Shown here in pieces: positions 51,474 through 60,762 of a stretch of DNA of 64,000 bases. The notes beneath the pieces were generated by a model that saw nothing but the letters and a program-made list of their open reading frames with translations, had not been told where the DNA came from and ran no database searches. Position 1 is the stretch's first letter. Each line of letters opens with the position of its first letter. The stretch comes from Chitinivorax sp. B (lineage in GTDB: Bacteria; Pseudomonadota; Gammaproteobacteria; Burkholderiales; SCOH01), in the NCBI RefSeq assembly GCF_005503445.1, contig NZ_SCOH01000022.1:1-64000 (forward strand), written 5' to 3'. Both the position numbers and the translations under genes were made by a program.

Positions 51474-51500
51474 CTTGTAAAGCTCAAAACCCCCCCCATT
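51474..51500 (+). promoter_or_regulatory. Sigma-32 (heat-shock) promoter of hslVU
   Basis: CTTGTAA (51474-51480), 13 bases, CCCCATT (51494-51500). This fits the RpoH consensus CTTGAAA-N13-15-CCCCATNT with one change in the -35 box. It ends 49 bp before the hslV start, as expected for a heat-shock operon. Part of the spacer and -10 box is a run of eight C. Confidence 0.75.
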
Positions 51501-51549
51501 TCCTGTTTATTCGCCCATCTTTTCAGGGCCTGAGTACAAGGAAAGCACC

Positions 51550-52086
51550 ATGCAACAATTTGACGGCACCACGATCGTATCGGTACGCCGTGGCAATCAA
51601 GTCGCACTAGGGGGCGATGGCCAGGTCACCTTAGGCAACATTGTGATTAAAGCCACTGCACGCAAAGTACGCCGCCTGTATCAAGACAAAGTATTGGCAG
51701 GTTTTGCTGGCGGCACCGCTGATGCCTTCACGCTGTTCGAGCGTTTCGAAGCCAAACTGGAAAAACATCAAGGGCATTTAGTACGAAGTGCCGTCGAACT
51801 TGCCAAAGATTGGCGTACTGATCGCATGTTACGCCGACTTGAAGCAATGTTAATCGTTGCCGACCTGCAAAGCACACTCGTCATTACCGGTAATGGTGAC
51901 GTATTGGAACCTGAGCACGGCATTGCTGCTATTGGCAGTGGCGGTGCATTTGCCCAAGCAGCTGCATTGGCATTGCACCAGAATACGGAATTGGCACCAG
52001 CCGATATCGTCAAAAAGTCGCTAACTATCGCAGGTGATATCTGCATCTACACCAATCACAATCACCTGATCGAAACGCTGGGTTAA
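51550..52086 (+). CDS. hslV: ATP-dependent protease proteolytic subunit HslV
   Basis: 178 residues. HslV is the threonine peptidase of the HslUV (ClpQY) complex. The start is MQQFDG then [24 protein letters not shown]; the catalytic N-terminal Thr is Thr7 after removal of the short pro-piece. [15 protein letters not shown] and [19 protein letters not shown] are conserved. AAGGAAA precedes ATG. Confidence 0.98.
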   Translation: MQQFDGTTIVSVRRGNQVALGGDGQVTLGNIVIKATARKVRRLYQDKVLAGFAGGTADAFTLFERFEAKLEKHQGHLVRSAVELAKDWRTDRMLRRLEAMLIVADLQSTLVITGNGDVLEPEHGIAAIGSGGAFAQAAALALHQNTELAPADIVKKSLTIAGDICIYTNHNHLIETLG

Positions 52087-52134
52087 TTCCAACGCCAACA
52101 GTACAAGCGCCAATAATTGCACGGGAAATGCAGC

Positions 52135-53475
52135 ATGACCCAAATGACTCCGCACGAAATCGTTCACGAACTTGATAAACACATCATTGGCCAGCAGGAA
52201 GCAAAAAAAGCCGTAGCAATTGCCTTGCGTAACCGCTGGCGCCGCCAGCAAGTGGCCGACCCACTACGTCAGGAAATCACGCCTAAGAACATTTTGATGA
52301 TTGGGCCGACAGGTGTCGGTAAAACCGAGATTGCTCGTCGTTTGGCCAAGCTGGCCGATGCACCGTTCATCAAGGTGGAGGCCACCAAATTCACGGAAGT
52401 TGGTTATGTTGGCCGTGACGTAGACTCGATCGTCCGTGATCTGGTCGAAATTTCAATAAAACAGGCCCGTGAATCTGAGGCAAAGAAAGTTCGCCACCGT
52501 GCTGAAGACCTGGCTGAAGAACGTGTGTTGGACACTCTGCTCCCCCCGGCCAGACCATTTGGTTTTGGTGGTGAACAAGCAAGCGAGCCCACGGAAGATT
52601 CCACAACTCGCCAGAAATTCCGAAAGATGTTGCGTGAAGGCAAGTTGGACGATAAGGAAATCGAAATCGAAGTCGCGCAATCAGCCGCCAGCATGGAAAT
52701 CTTTGCCCCTCCTGGCATGGAGGAGCTGACAAGCCAGATTCAAGGCATGTTCCAGAATATGGGCAACCAGCGCAAAAAAGCACGCAAATTGAAGATCCCC
52801 GAAGCTATGAAACTGTTGACCGACGAGGAAGCCCTGAAGTTGGTCAATGAAGAGGAAATCAAAACCCGCGCTGTGCAGAGTGTTGAGCAAAATGGCATCG
52901 TGTTCCTTGATGAAATCGATAAAATCACCAGCCGCAGCGAAGGGCAGGGCGGGGAAGTATCTCGTCAAGGTGTCCAACGTGACCTGCTGCCATTGGTAGA
53001 AGGCACCACCATCTCAACCAAATATGGCATGATCAAAACAGACCACATTTTATTCATAGCCAGTGGCGCGTTTCATCTGTCCAAGCCATCTGACCTTATT
53101 CCGGAATTGCAAGGTCGCTTCCCGATCCGGGTAGAACTCAATTCATTATCGGTCGACGATTTCAAACAGATCTTGACCAGTACCGATGCATGCCTGACCA
53201 AGCAGTACGAAGCATTACTGGCCACGGAAGGCGTGCAACTCAGCTTCACCGATGATGCGATTCACCGGCTGGCTGAAATCGCCTTCACCGTCAATGAAAA
53301 GACTGAAAACATTGGTGCACGACGCTTGTATACCGTCATTGAGAAGCTGCTGGAGCTAGTATCGTTCGAAGCAGGTAATCATATCAATGGCACTGTCAAC
53401 ATCGATGCCAAGTATGTAAACGAACGCTTGGGGGCACTCTCGCAAAGCGAAGATCTAGCGCGTTACGTATTGTAA
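52135..53475 (+). CDS. hslU: ATP-dependent protease ATPase subunit HslU
   Basis: 446 residues, an AAA+ unfoldase for Hsl[34 protein letters not shown] at the start, Walker [19 protein letters not shown] (about 57-74), the pore loop [16 protein letters not shown], the I-domain (about 110-240), Walker [12 protein letters not shown] (about 251-261) and the C-terminal [14 protein letters not shown] and EDLARYVL, whose last residues dock into HslV. ATG 52135 is preferred to TTG 52117. Confidence 0.98.
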   Translation: MTQMTPHEIVHELDKHIIGQQEAKKAVAIALRNRWRRQQVADPLRQEITPKNILMIGPTGVGKTEIARRLAKLADAPFIKVEATKFTEVGYVGRDVDSIVRDLVEISIKQARESEAKKVRHRAEDLAEERVLDTLLPPARPFGFGGEQASEPTEDSTTRQKFRKMLREGKLDDKEIEIEVAQSAASMEIFAPPGMEELTSQIQGMFQNMGNQRKKARKLKIPEAMKLLTDEEALKLVNEEEIKTRAVQSVEQNGIVFLDEIDKITSRSEGQGGEVSRQGVQRDLLPLVEGTTISTKYGMIKTDHILFIASGAFHLSKPSDLIPELQGRFPIRVELNSLSVDDFKQILTSTDACLTKQYEALLATEGVQLSFTDDAIHRLAEIAFTVNEKTENIGARRLYTVIEKLLELVSFEAGNHINGTVNIDAKYVNERLGALSQSEDLARYVL

Positions 53476-53496
53476 TTCCAGATTGATCTTCTGATT

Positions 53497-53530
53497 CCAA
53501 AAGGACAGCCAATGTCCTTTTGGCATTTTT
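53497..53530 (+). terminator. Rho-independent terminator after hslU
   Basis: CCAAAAGGACA, GCCAA loop, TGTCCTTTTGG followed by CATTTTTGCC. Perfect 11-bp stem and T-run. It also lies 7 bp before the end of the convergent DUF962 gene. Confidence 0.85.
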
Positions 53531-53536
53531 GCCCAG

Positions 53537-53839
53537 TCAGAATGCGATTCTGCCTGTCAACATTTGCCAATACATTACCCAATCCCCCATGAAGCTGTAT
53601 AACGGATGACCAAACGTTACCGGGCGATTCTTTTCAAATACAAAGTGGCCAATCCAGGCACAACCATAACCAGCAAACGGCGCTAGTAGCAGGCTCCACC
53701 AATCATTGTAAATGATGGCATAAAGCACGATCCCCAACACTAGGCTACTTCCAATGAAATGTAGCCGGCGACAAGCTGGGGTTTGATGTGCTTGCAGATA
53801 AACTGGGTAAAACTCGTTGAAATCACGAAACGAGGTCAT
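53537..53839 (-). CDS. Mpo1/DUF962-family membrane protein
   Basis: 100 residues, typical length for the bacterial short form. RDFNEFYPVYLQAHQTPACRRLHFIGSSLVL with the conserved His, and GYGCAWIGHFVFEKNRPVTFGHPLYSFMGDW with GHFxFExNxPxxF. The yeast homologue Mpo1 is an iron-dependent dioxygenase of 2-hydroxy fatty acids. About two to three membrane helices. Activity in bacteria is untested. Confidence 0.9.
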   Translation of the reverse strand: MTSFRDFNEFYPVYLQAHQTPACRRLHFIGSSLVLGIVLYAIIYNDWWSLLLAPFAGYGCAWIGHFVFEKNRPVTFGHPLYSFMGDWVMYWQMLTGRIAF

Positions 53840-54097
53840 AACACCCCCCCATCCCCAAATAGAGCTTTGCCAGAGATTGACAAAGATTGTCCGTTGCCAG
53901 CGCTATTTCACCCAGTTTGGTCTTGCTTCAACGACAGCTTGGGTATCGAAATCCCGCCAACCCACTATTGTTATAAGTAAAGCCGCAAATCGATTGAGTC
54001 GAGGAGTCCCAATGTCATCCGCGTTCAAGTACAATCGATGCCTATTGCATTTTACGGCTCGCGCGGTGTGAGCCACTTGCGCAGGTTAGAGCACCCA

Positions 54098-54784
54098 ATG
54101 TCTTATAAGATTACCACGGCCTTAGTCCTGACAGTCGCGTTGCTGTCCGCATGTAGCACACCCGTTCCGCCAGCTTCCGTCACCATTGAGGAAAAACCAC
54201 CGGAACCCATTCAACAAACGGCACCTCCAGCCAATGTGGGCCCGGGTAACATTCCAGTCGTCACCGCACGGGCAGTGAAGGCGCCACCAGCAACCGTGAT
54301 GAAACAGTTACTGGGAAATCTGAGCGGAAATGCTACCTACAAGAACGTCAAACAAACCGCAGCAAACCGAATTTCTTTATCAGTACCGTTCCCTGATCCT
54401 TCCATCTATATCAATTGTGGCTTGATCGAGGTACCCGGTGCTGACGGCAATATCTTACGTTTTCCTGGAGCCAGTGCATCTCGCCAATATCAGCTGAATG
54501 TAAAAGGCCGGACTTATGATGTCACACGTAAACTGGCAGCCCGAGGCGATGCAATTGTCAGCCTGACGCCACGTGGCAATTCCACCACCACCGTATCGGT
54601 GAGAGTGACCTACCGTCTATCCCGTGAACAAGTCGCCACAGCACCGGATAGCGACCCAATCAAGGTTCGTGATTCATTGATCTTCAGATCAGGCCGCGGC
54701 GCCGCCTTTGTACGAGCACCCACACGCTGTGTGTCATCTGGCATGCTGGAAAAAGAGTTGCTTGATCTGACCAAACCAGGTTAA
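54098..54784 (+). CDS. Lipoprotein of unknown function
   Basis: About 228 residues. Lipoprotein signal TALVLTVALLSAC (lipobox LSAC) followed by STPVPPASVTIEEKPPEP, a Pro-rich stretch, and a beta-rich domain (about 60-225; ISLSVPFPDPSIYINCGLIEVPG, TTVSVRVTYRLSREQ). No recognised family. ATG 54098 is set by the signal; an upstream in-frame ATG at 54038 is less likely. Confidence 0.75.
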   Translation: MSYKITTALVLTVALLSACSTPVPPASVTIEEKPPEPIQQTAPPANVGPGNIPVVTARAVKAPPATVMKQLLGNLSGNATYKNVKQTAANRISLSVPFPDPSIYINCGLIEVPGADGNILRFPGASASRQYQLNVKGRTYDVTRKLAARGDAIVSLTPRGNSTTTVSVRVTYRLSREQVATAPDSDPIKVRDSLIFRSGRGAAFVRAPTRCVSSGMLEKELLDLTKPG

Positions 54785-54909
54785 GCCTCCATTGCTCGTG
54801 TTATACGCAAGTTGCATGACATTCAGCGGGCTAATGTATGTTTAAAACTTTGTCCAGGTCATCTGGTTGTCATTTTGTGTTGGTAAATTTCGCGCCACGC
54901 TAAACACTG

Positions 54910-54949
54910 AACCTATCCCCATGCGCAATTGACCGTATGGGGATAGGTT
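54910..54949. terminator. Perfect 13-bp hairpin after the lipoprotein gene
   Basis: AACCTATCCCCAT, 14-base loop, ATGGGGATAGGTT. A strong stem about 125 bp after the lipoprotein stop codon, without a clear T-run, so a terminator or a structured RNA. Confidence 0.5.
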
Positions 54950-54970
54950 CCAAACCCATGCGTGACCTTG

Positions 54971-54995
54971 GCCCGGGTAGGTCCGATACCCGGGC
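54971..54995. repeat. Perfect 9-bp hairpin, second of a pair
   Basis: GCCCGGGTA, GGTCCGA, TACCCGGGC. Lies 21 bp after the hairpin at 54910. The pair may belong to one structured RNA. Confidence 0.5.
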
Positions 54996-55166
54996 ACCAT
55001 CGCTCCCTTCTTCCTCCAATTCCAAAATTAATCAACACACCGTCTGCTGAAATATGGGTGTCAAAGTATACGTTGGCCCGATCAGGGGCAAATCAAATGC
55101 ATATTCGGGTTGTTACTGATACAAGCCCTGAAAGGGGCTCTATAAAGTACGTAGTTAAACAATAAA

Positions 55167-55190
55167 ATGCCGGAAAAACCGGCATATCTT
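55167..55190 (+). terminator. Hairpin with short T-run before ppc
   Basis: ATGCCGG, AAAAA, CCGGCAT then ATCTTTT. Resembles an intrinsic terminator about 95 bp before the ppc start. Confidence 0.5.
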
Positions 55191-55281
55191 TTCGAAAATT
55201 CCAAACAAAGGCCACCGGTTGTGCCACCCATTACAGTGGGGCAACACCAGCACGCGGCCAATTCACGATTAGGAGAGCGTG

Positions 55282-58047
55282 GTGCAACAAGTAGTACAGG
55301 ACAATTCACAGGAAAAAGACGAGCCGCTACGGGACGATCTACGCTTATTGGGCCGCTTGTTAGGCGAAGTGTTGAAAGAACAAGAAGGTGATACCACTTT
55401 CGAGCGCATTGAAACTATCCGCCAAACTGCTGTCCGCTTTGTACACGAAGCAGATTCTCACGCCCGCGAACAACTGGAAACCACGCTCAACGACCTCAGT
55501 CACGAGAACACCATTGCACTGGTACGAGCCTTCAGCTATTTCTCACATCTATTCAACATTGCTGAAGACTTGCATCACAGTCGCCGTCGCCGCGCCCATC
55601 GACGTGCAGGGGCCGCGCCACAGGCAGGTTCTGTTATTGCAGCGTTGCAACGCTTGAAAGACCATGCTGTCACTGGTGCACAGTTGCAGGAACTGTTCAG
55701 CTACGCCTTGTTGTCACCGGTACTGACAGCCCATCCAACCGAGGTACAACGCAAATCAATTCTGGATTGCCACCGCGCCATCGCCAACTTGATGAATCGC
55801 CGTGCTCGCGCCGATTTCACACAAGAAGAACTGGCCGATGTCGAGAAAGGCCTTAAGCGTATCATCCTGACTTTGTGGCAATCGAGTGAAATCCGTTCAT
55901 TCAAACTAACCGTCAAAGACGAAATCGAAAATGGACTCGCCTACTATCGATATACGTTTTTGCGGCAATTACCACGACTATATAACGATCTGGAAGATTG
56001 GATCAGCCGAGATTTCAATGACGGTAAACCATTTGAGCTACCTTCATTTTTCAGGATTGGATCGTGGATTGGCGGTGATCGAGATGGCAACCCATTTGTC
56101 GATGCTGACATGATGCTTCATGCGATGCGCCGTCACTCCGCCATCGTCATTGGCTTTTATCTGGAGCAACTTGGCAAACTCAACCACGAACTGAGCCAAT
56201 CGTCCCGCTGGATCAATGCATCACCGGCTTTACTGGCTCTTGCGGCACAATCGCCAGAAAATGCCATCAGTCGTGCTGAAGAACCCTATCGTCGTGCATT
56301 GACCTACATCGAAGCACGGCTACACGCAACATCAGGCAAACTTTGCTTATTCCTGACATCGCCACCAGTCGCCACCCAACTATTGCCTTATACCAACAAA
56401 GACGAACTGGCTACAGATTTGGCAATCGTCGCCGAATCGCTGATCAGCCATGGTAGCAAATTGGTGGCTGATGGCCGCTTACGCCGTTTACATAGAGCCG
56501 TGGATGTTTTTGGCTTTCACTTGGCACCTCTGGATATGCGCCAACATTCTGGTATCCACGAAAGCGTCGTAGCAGAACTATTCGAACGTGCAGAGCTGGA
56601 AAACTATCATGATCTCGACGAAAACAGCCGGATTACGGCCCTATTGCGAGAATTAGCCAATCCACGCCTACTGCGTTCGCCATTTCAACCCTACAGCGAA
56701 GAAACCGCCAAAGAGCTGGCGATTGCCAGTATGGCCGCCCGTATTCATCAAGACTATGGTGCCGCAGCCATCCCCAATTATATTATCTCAAACTGCAGTG
56801 ATGTCAGCGATATGCTCGAAGTGGCGTTGCTGTTGAAAGAGGTTGGCCTACTAGGCCATAACGACAAACTCGCCGTCAATATCATCCCGTTATTTGAAAC
56901 CATTGGAGACCTACGTGCTTGTGGTAACGTCATGCAGCGCCTGTTTGCCATTCCGCAATGGAAGCAGTGGTTGGCATCGCGGCAAAATATTCAAGAAGTT
57001 ATGTTGGGCTATTCAGACAGCAATAAGGATGGCGGCTATCTGACCTCCAACTGGGAACTGTATAAAGCTGAAATCACGCTCGTCGAACTGTTCAAAAAGG
57101 CAAATGTTCGTTTGCGCCTGTTTCACGGCCGCGGCGGATCAGTTGGCCGAGGTGGCGGCCCGAGCTACGAGGCCATCATTGCTCAGCCATTCGGCTCTGT
57201 CGCCGGTCAAATCCGTATTACTGAACAAGGTGAGGTCATCGCCTCCAAGTACACCAATCCGGAAATTGGTCGCCGCAATTTGGAAACGCTGGCAGCTGCC
57301 ATGCTGGAAGCCAGCTTTGTTGATCACAACGATATCGGCAACGAAGCAGCCGCTTACTATCAGTTGATGGAACAGCTCTCACAATCCGCGTTCGAGACCT
57401 ATCGCAGGCTGGTATATGGCAACCCGGAATTCATTACTTACTTTCAGGAGGCCACGGTCATCAATGAAATTGCCAAACTCAATATCGGCAGCCGCCCCGC
57501 CAAGCGGAAGGCTGGTGGCTCCATTGCCGATCTGCGAGCAATCCCCTGGGTATTCTCGTGGTCACAATGTCGCGTCATGCTGCCGGGCTGGTATGGCTTT
57601 GGCAGCGCAGTCAAAGCCTACCTTGATCAAGCCGGGGAGACCGGTTTAATCAAACTGCAGGCTATGCACAGCAATTGGCCCTTCCTGCAGACGGTACTTT
57701 CAAACATGGAAATGGTCCTAGCAAAAACCGATCTTGGTATTGCCTCCCGTTATGCTGAGCTTGTGGATGATCCGGCACTGGCCCAACGTATTTTTGGGCA
57801 AATCCGGGATGAATGGCAGCGATCGGTAGATATGGTGCTGGCAATCACCGGTAGTGGCGTATTGCTTGGTAACAACCATGTATTGGCTCGTAGTCTGAAA
57901 AATCGCCTTCCATACCTGGATCCACTCAATCATTTGCAGGTTGAACTATTGCGTCGTTTCCGGGCAGGTGAAGGCGGTGAAGACGTACAACATGGCATCC
58001 ACCTTACCATTAATGGTATTGCGGCCGGCTTGCGAAACAGTGGCTGA
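55282..58047 (+). CDS. ppc: Phosphoenolpyruvate carboxylase
   Basis: 921 residues, usual length. Carboxylates PEP to oxaloacetate to refill the TCA cycle. Catalytic blocks: LTAHPTEVQRKSI with the essential His, GSWIGGDRDGNPFV, MLGYSDSNKDGGYLTSNWELY and FHGRGGSVGRGGGPSYEAI (the Arg/Gly loop). The C-terminus NGIAAGLRNSG is the conserved allosteric end. GTG at 55282 is six bases after AGGAG; a GTG at 55279 is also in frame. Confidence 0.98.
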   Translation: MQQVVQDNSQEKDEPLRDDLRLLGRLLGEVLKEQEGDTTFERIETIRQTAVRFVHEADSHAREQLETTLNDLSHENTIALVRAFSYFSHLFNIAEDLHHSRRRRAHRRAGAAPQAGSVIAALQRLKDHAVTGAQLQELFSYALLSPVLTAHPTEVQRKSILDCHRAIANLMNRRARADFTQEELADVEKGLKRIILTLWQSSEIRSFKLTVKDEIENGLAYYRYTFLRQLPRLYNDLEDWISRDFNDGKPFELPSFFRIGSWIGGDRDGNPFVDADMMLHAMRRHSAIVIGFYLEQLGKLNHELSQSSRWINASPALLALAAQSPENAISRAEEPYRRALTYIEARLHATSGKLCLFLTSPPVATQLLPYTNKDELATDLAIVAESLISHGSKLVADGRLRRLHRAVDVFGFHLAPLDMRQHSGIHESVVAELFERAELENYHDLDENSRITALLRELANPRLLRSPFQPYSEETAKELAIASMAARIHQDYGAAAIPNYIISNCSDVSDMLEVALLLKEVGLLGHNDKLAVNIIPLFETIGDLRACGNVMQRLFAIPQWKQWLASRQNIQEVMLGYSDSNKDGGYLTSNWELYKAEITLVELFKKANVRLRLFHGRGGSVGRGGGPSYEAIIAQPFGSVAGQIRITEQGEVIASKYTNPEIGRRNLETLAAAMLEASFVDHNDIGNEAAAYYQLMEQLSQSAFETYRRLVYGNPEFITYFQEATVINEIAKLNIGSRPAKRKAGGSIADLRAIPWVFSWSQCRVMLPGWYGFGSAVKAYLDQAGETGLIKLQAMHSNWPFLQTVLSNMEMVLAKTDLGIASRYAELVDDPALAQRIFGQIRDEWQRSVDMVLAITGSGVLLGNNHVLARSLKNRLPYLDPLNHLQVELLRRFRAGEGGEDVQHGIHLTINGIAAGLRNSG

Positions 58048-58108
58048 CAATCCGCTTGGATTCACTCATACCTTATACCGGTATGGGTCATATAATTACC
58101 CTGATTAG

Positions 58109-58131
58109 GCCCGCTTCATGCGGGCTTTTTT
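58109..58131 (+). terminator. Rho-independent terminator after ppc
   Basis: GCCCGC, TTCAT, GCGGGC then TTTTTT. A compact, strong terminator 62 bp after the ppc stop. Confidence 0.9.
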
Positions 58132-58217
58132 GCAGGACTACAAATACAGGGCTTCATGCAAAGGCTTGGTATGTCAGCTATGCTGAAACTCGATACCCTT
58201 TCAGCCACGAGGAATAC

Positions 58218-60026
58218 ATGGCGGTGCCCTCGCAAGCGCAGCCTGATGGCGCAACTGTCCATGCCCGTCCAGAGTCGGAAAAGGACAGCTCAGTCCCGCT
58301 ACTTACCCTGGATGCCAGTGGCTTGGCATTGCTTGCGCTTATGGCAGAGCACCTGCCTTGTGGTTTGACCATTATCGATGCCAACATGCAAGTAGCAATT
58401 TGTAATCAGCGATGCAGACAGTTACTTGGCCTACCCAATTATCTATTTGACGGTGATATCCCTCCACATTTTGAGCAACTGATCCGTTTCAACGCTGAAC
58501 GCGGTGAGTATGGCGACGGAGACCCAAACAAAATCGTTTCCGACTGGTTAACACTTGCCAATGAACAACGTGCTCATATTTTTGAGCGAAGTCGTCCCAA
58601 TGGCATAAGACTTGAAATACGTGGTCTACCCTTGGCTGGAGGTGGATTTGTTTCAATCTACAATGATGTGACCCAGCACAATCTGGCCATTGAAGAATCC
58701 AAACGTTACGCTGCCTATTTACGCTCCGTGATTGAATCACTGCCTCAAGGAATCAGCGTCATTGATGAGCATCTCAATATGGTTCTGTGGAACAAAGCTT
58801 TTTTTGATGTATTGGCACTACCAGAAAGCTTGTCACACCCGGGTGTTACCTTTGAAGAGTTGCTCTGGATCAATGCCCAGCGTGGTGAATATGGCCCAGG
58901 AGACCCCGCTGTGCAGGTAGCGCAACGCATTAACTTGGCAATGCAGTTTCAACCCCACAAATTCAACCGAACTCGGCCAGATGGCACTGAGCTTGAAATT
59001 GTCGGCAAACCTATGGATGTCGATGGCCAAGTCGTAGGATTCATCAGTACTTACACAGATATCACCCCTTATAAACGCGCCGAAGCCGCTGTCAGACATG
59101 CCAATGCCTTGATGGAGGATGCCATTAGTTATTCCCCGACCTATATCTGGGAAATTGATGCAGACGGCTGCTTTGTGTTTATAAAGGGGGCAGAGAAGAT
59201 ACTGGGTTACCACGCCGAGGAAATGATTGGCAACAGGCTGGTTGATTTTCTAGCACCGGAACAGGGCGTGGAAAGTAATGCAGTACTGTCTGACATGAAG
59301 CGCAAAAAGGCTTACAAAAATGGCGAGTTACGCTACTTTCGTAAAGATGGCGGAACCGTCTGGGTCTCATCCAGTGCTCACCCTCTTTATGATGATATTG
59401 ATCGATTCATCGGCTTTCGGGGAGTCGATGTTGATATTACAGAATTAACCCAAGCTCGATCAGAACTAGAACGCATGGCTTGGGAAGACCCTTTAACTCG
59501 GCTGGCAAATCGCTACCGTCTGCTGGATCGGTTTGAACTGGAAGTTGATCGTGCACATCGCCATCGCTCCAGTCTGAGTCTTCTGGTGGCAGACATAGAT
59601 CATTTCAAATCCATCAACGATCAATTTGGTCATCTATTTGGCGATTATTGCCTGCGATTAGTTGCTGAGCGACTACAGCATAGCGTTCGTTCCGTTGATC
59701 TGGTTTCACGTTTTGGTGGCGAAGAATTTGTAATCTTACTGCCAGACACCGACCTGGCAGGCGCCACCAAACTGGCCGAACACCTTCGTCAAGTTGTCGA
59801 ATTAACCCCTATAAAGCACGCCCAACTATCCCAAAGCACCGAAAACCTACGTATCACGATCAGCGTTGGCGTTGCCACAGCCTCATCTGATCAGGCAATT
59901 GAATTTGATGACCTGATGGGAGAGGCTGACGAAGGACTCTATCTGGCCAAGCGCCAGGGCCGCAATCGAGTCGAAAGTCGTGTGACTGGATCCCACTCCA
60001 ATTCGAATCAAACCCCCACAATATAG
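58218..60026 (+). CDS. Diguanylate cyclase with three PAS domains
   Basis: About 602 residues. Two PAS_7-type domains (about 40-170 and 175-290, each with the FNAERGEYGDGDP or INAQRGEYGPGDP motif), a third PAS domain (about 300-415; YIWEIDADGCFVFIKGAEKILGY), and a GGDEF domain (about 430-595) with the active-site SRFGGEEFVILLP. The inhibitory I-site RSVD lies five residues before GGEEF, so c-di-GMP feedback is likely. No membrane helix is seen, so it is cytosolic. Start ATG 58218 is set by GAGGA; the frame is open further upstream through the ppc terminator. Confidence 0.92.
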   Translation: MAVPSQAQPDGATVHARPESEKDSSVPLLTLDASGLALLALMAEHLPCGLTIIDANMQVAICNQRCRQLLGLPNYLFDGDIPPHFEQLIRFNAERGEYGDGDPNKIVSDWLTLANEQRAHIFERSRPNGIRLEIRGLPLAGGGFVSIYNDVTQHNLAIEESKRYAAYLRSVIESLPQGISVIDEHLNMVLWNKAFFDVLALPESLSHPGVTFEELLWINAQRGEYGPGDPAVQVAQRINLAMQFQPHKFNRTRPDGTELEIVGKPMDVDGQVVGFISTYTDITPYKRAEAAVRHANALMEDAISYSPTYIWEIDADGCFVFIKGAEKILGYHAEEMIGNRLVDFLAPEQGVESNAVLSDMKRKKAYKNGELRYFRKDGGTVWVSSSAHPLYDDIDRFIGFRGVDVDITELTQARSELERMAWEDPLTRLANRYRLLDRFELEVDRAHRHRSSLSLLVADIDHFKSINDQFGHLFGDYCLRLVAERLQHSVRSVDLVSRFGGEEFVILLPDTDLAGATKLAEHLRQVVELTPIKHAQLSQSTENLRITISVGVATASSDQAIEFDDLMGEADEGLYLAKRQGRNRVESRVTGSHSNSNQTPTI

Positions 60027-60154
60027 TTAAATCCGTATATATAATAATAAAACCACGAGAAGATTACCGCTTTTTAGGGTATGATTCTTTGCTTCATTCT
60101 CCAAAATGTAGGCTTCGCCCGGTGCCATGCACTCAAGCGGAAAGTGTGTTGTGA

Positions 60155-60709
60155 ATGCGCAAGACTGATAGAATCAATCGTTTTTTACCTTTGCCACTAG
60201 GCAAAGGTGATCGAGTATCCAAATTCTCGAAAAAATGCATGCATTGTGGCCACCTTGTAACAGCAGAGCACATGCATGGCATTGCCACTTCCGTCAAAAC
60301 GCAAATTGCTTTGGCGGCTCAGGCAGAATGTCCGGCATGTCGTCGTCAATTCCAAGTTACATGCATCATTACTGAAGACAAACGCGTATTGCGGGTGATG
60401 CTGCCATTGTGGTTGTTCCGCGCATACTTACAATTGATTGCAAAGCCAGGTCAAACACTCCCCCCAATTCCGGATGAACCGGAAAGACCTAGCAGCTTGT
60501 CACTGGATACCATCGAAGATAAAGCCGTCGATACGCTACTAGGAACTTATCAAGGAAAACCGATCTATGCCTGGATAAAAAATGGTAACGACTACTATGA
60601 CTTTGAACGGGTCTTTGCTGGTATTGGTCAGGAAAAAATCGATGGTAATGAACTATTAGTGGAAACCTGCCTGATCTATCGTCGCCGATTGAACATGCCC
60701 ACCCAGTAA
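60155..60709 (+). CDS. Hypothetical zinc-ribbon protein
   Basis: 184 residues. Cys pairs CMHCGH (about 28-33) and CPACRRQF (about 57-64) look like a zinc ribbon in an N-terminal domain. The second half (about 95-180) is acidic and aromatic with LDTIEDKAVDTLLGTYQGKPIYAWIKNG. I do not recognise it. It is monocistronic between the cyclase and a convergent gene. Confidence 0.6.
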   Translation: MRKTDRINRFLPLPLGKGDRVSKFSKKCMHCGHLVTAEHMHGIATSVKTQIALAAQAECPACRRQFQVTCIITEDKRVLRVMLPLWLFRAYLQLIAKPGQTLPPIPDEPERPSSLSLDTIEDKAVDTLLGTYQGKPIYAWIKNGNDYYDFERVFAGIGQEKIDGNELLVETCLIYRRRLNMPTQ

Positions 60710-60719
60710 CTCGCCTACG

Positions 60720-60755
60720 CACCAAAAAGTGAACCATACGGTCCGCATTTTGGTG
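60720..60755. terminator. Inverted repeat between convergent genes
   Basis: CACCAAAA and TTTTGGTG, 20 bases apart, form an 8-bp stem just after the zinc-ribbon gene and before the end of the next gene. A weak bidirectional terminator is possible. Confidence 0.4.
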
Positions 60756-60762
60756 TAGTTCG

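Larger units (their letters stand above)
54785..55281. other. Hairpin-rich intergenic region before ppc
   Basis: About 500 bp without a credible gene but with three perfect hairpins at 54910-54949, 54971-54995 and 55167-55185. The first two are adjacent and GC-rich. The last is followed by ATCTTTTC and could end a short transcript, so a small RNA is possible. The start of ppc is at 55282. Confidence 0.5.

Noticed and set aside
58056-58217. Longer start of the diguanylate cyclase gene
   Set aside because: It would include the ppc terminator hairpin; ATG 58218 has a good ribosome site.
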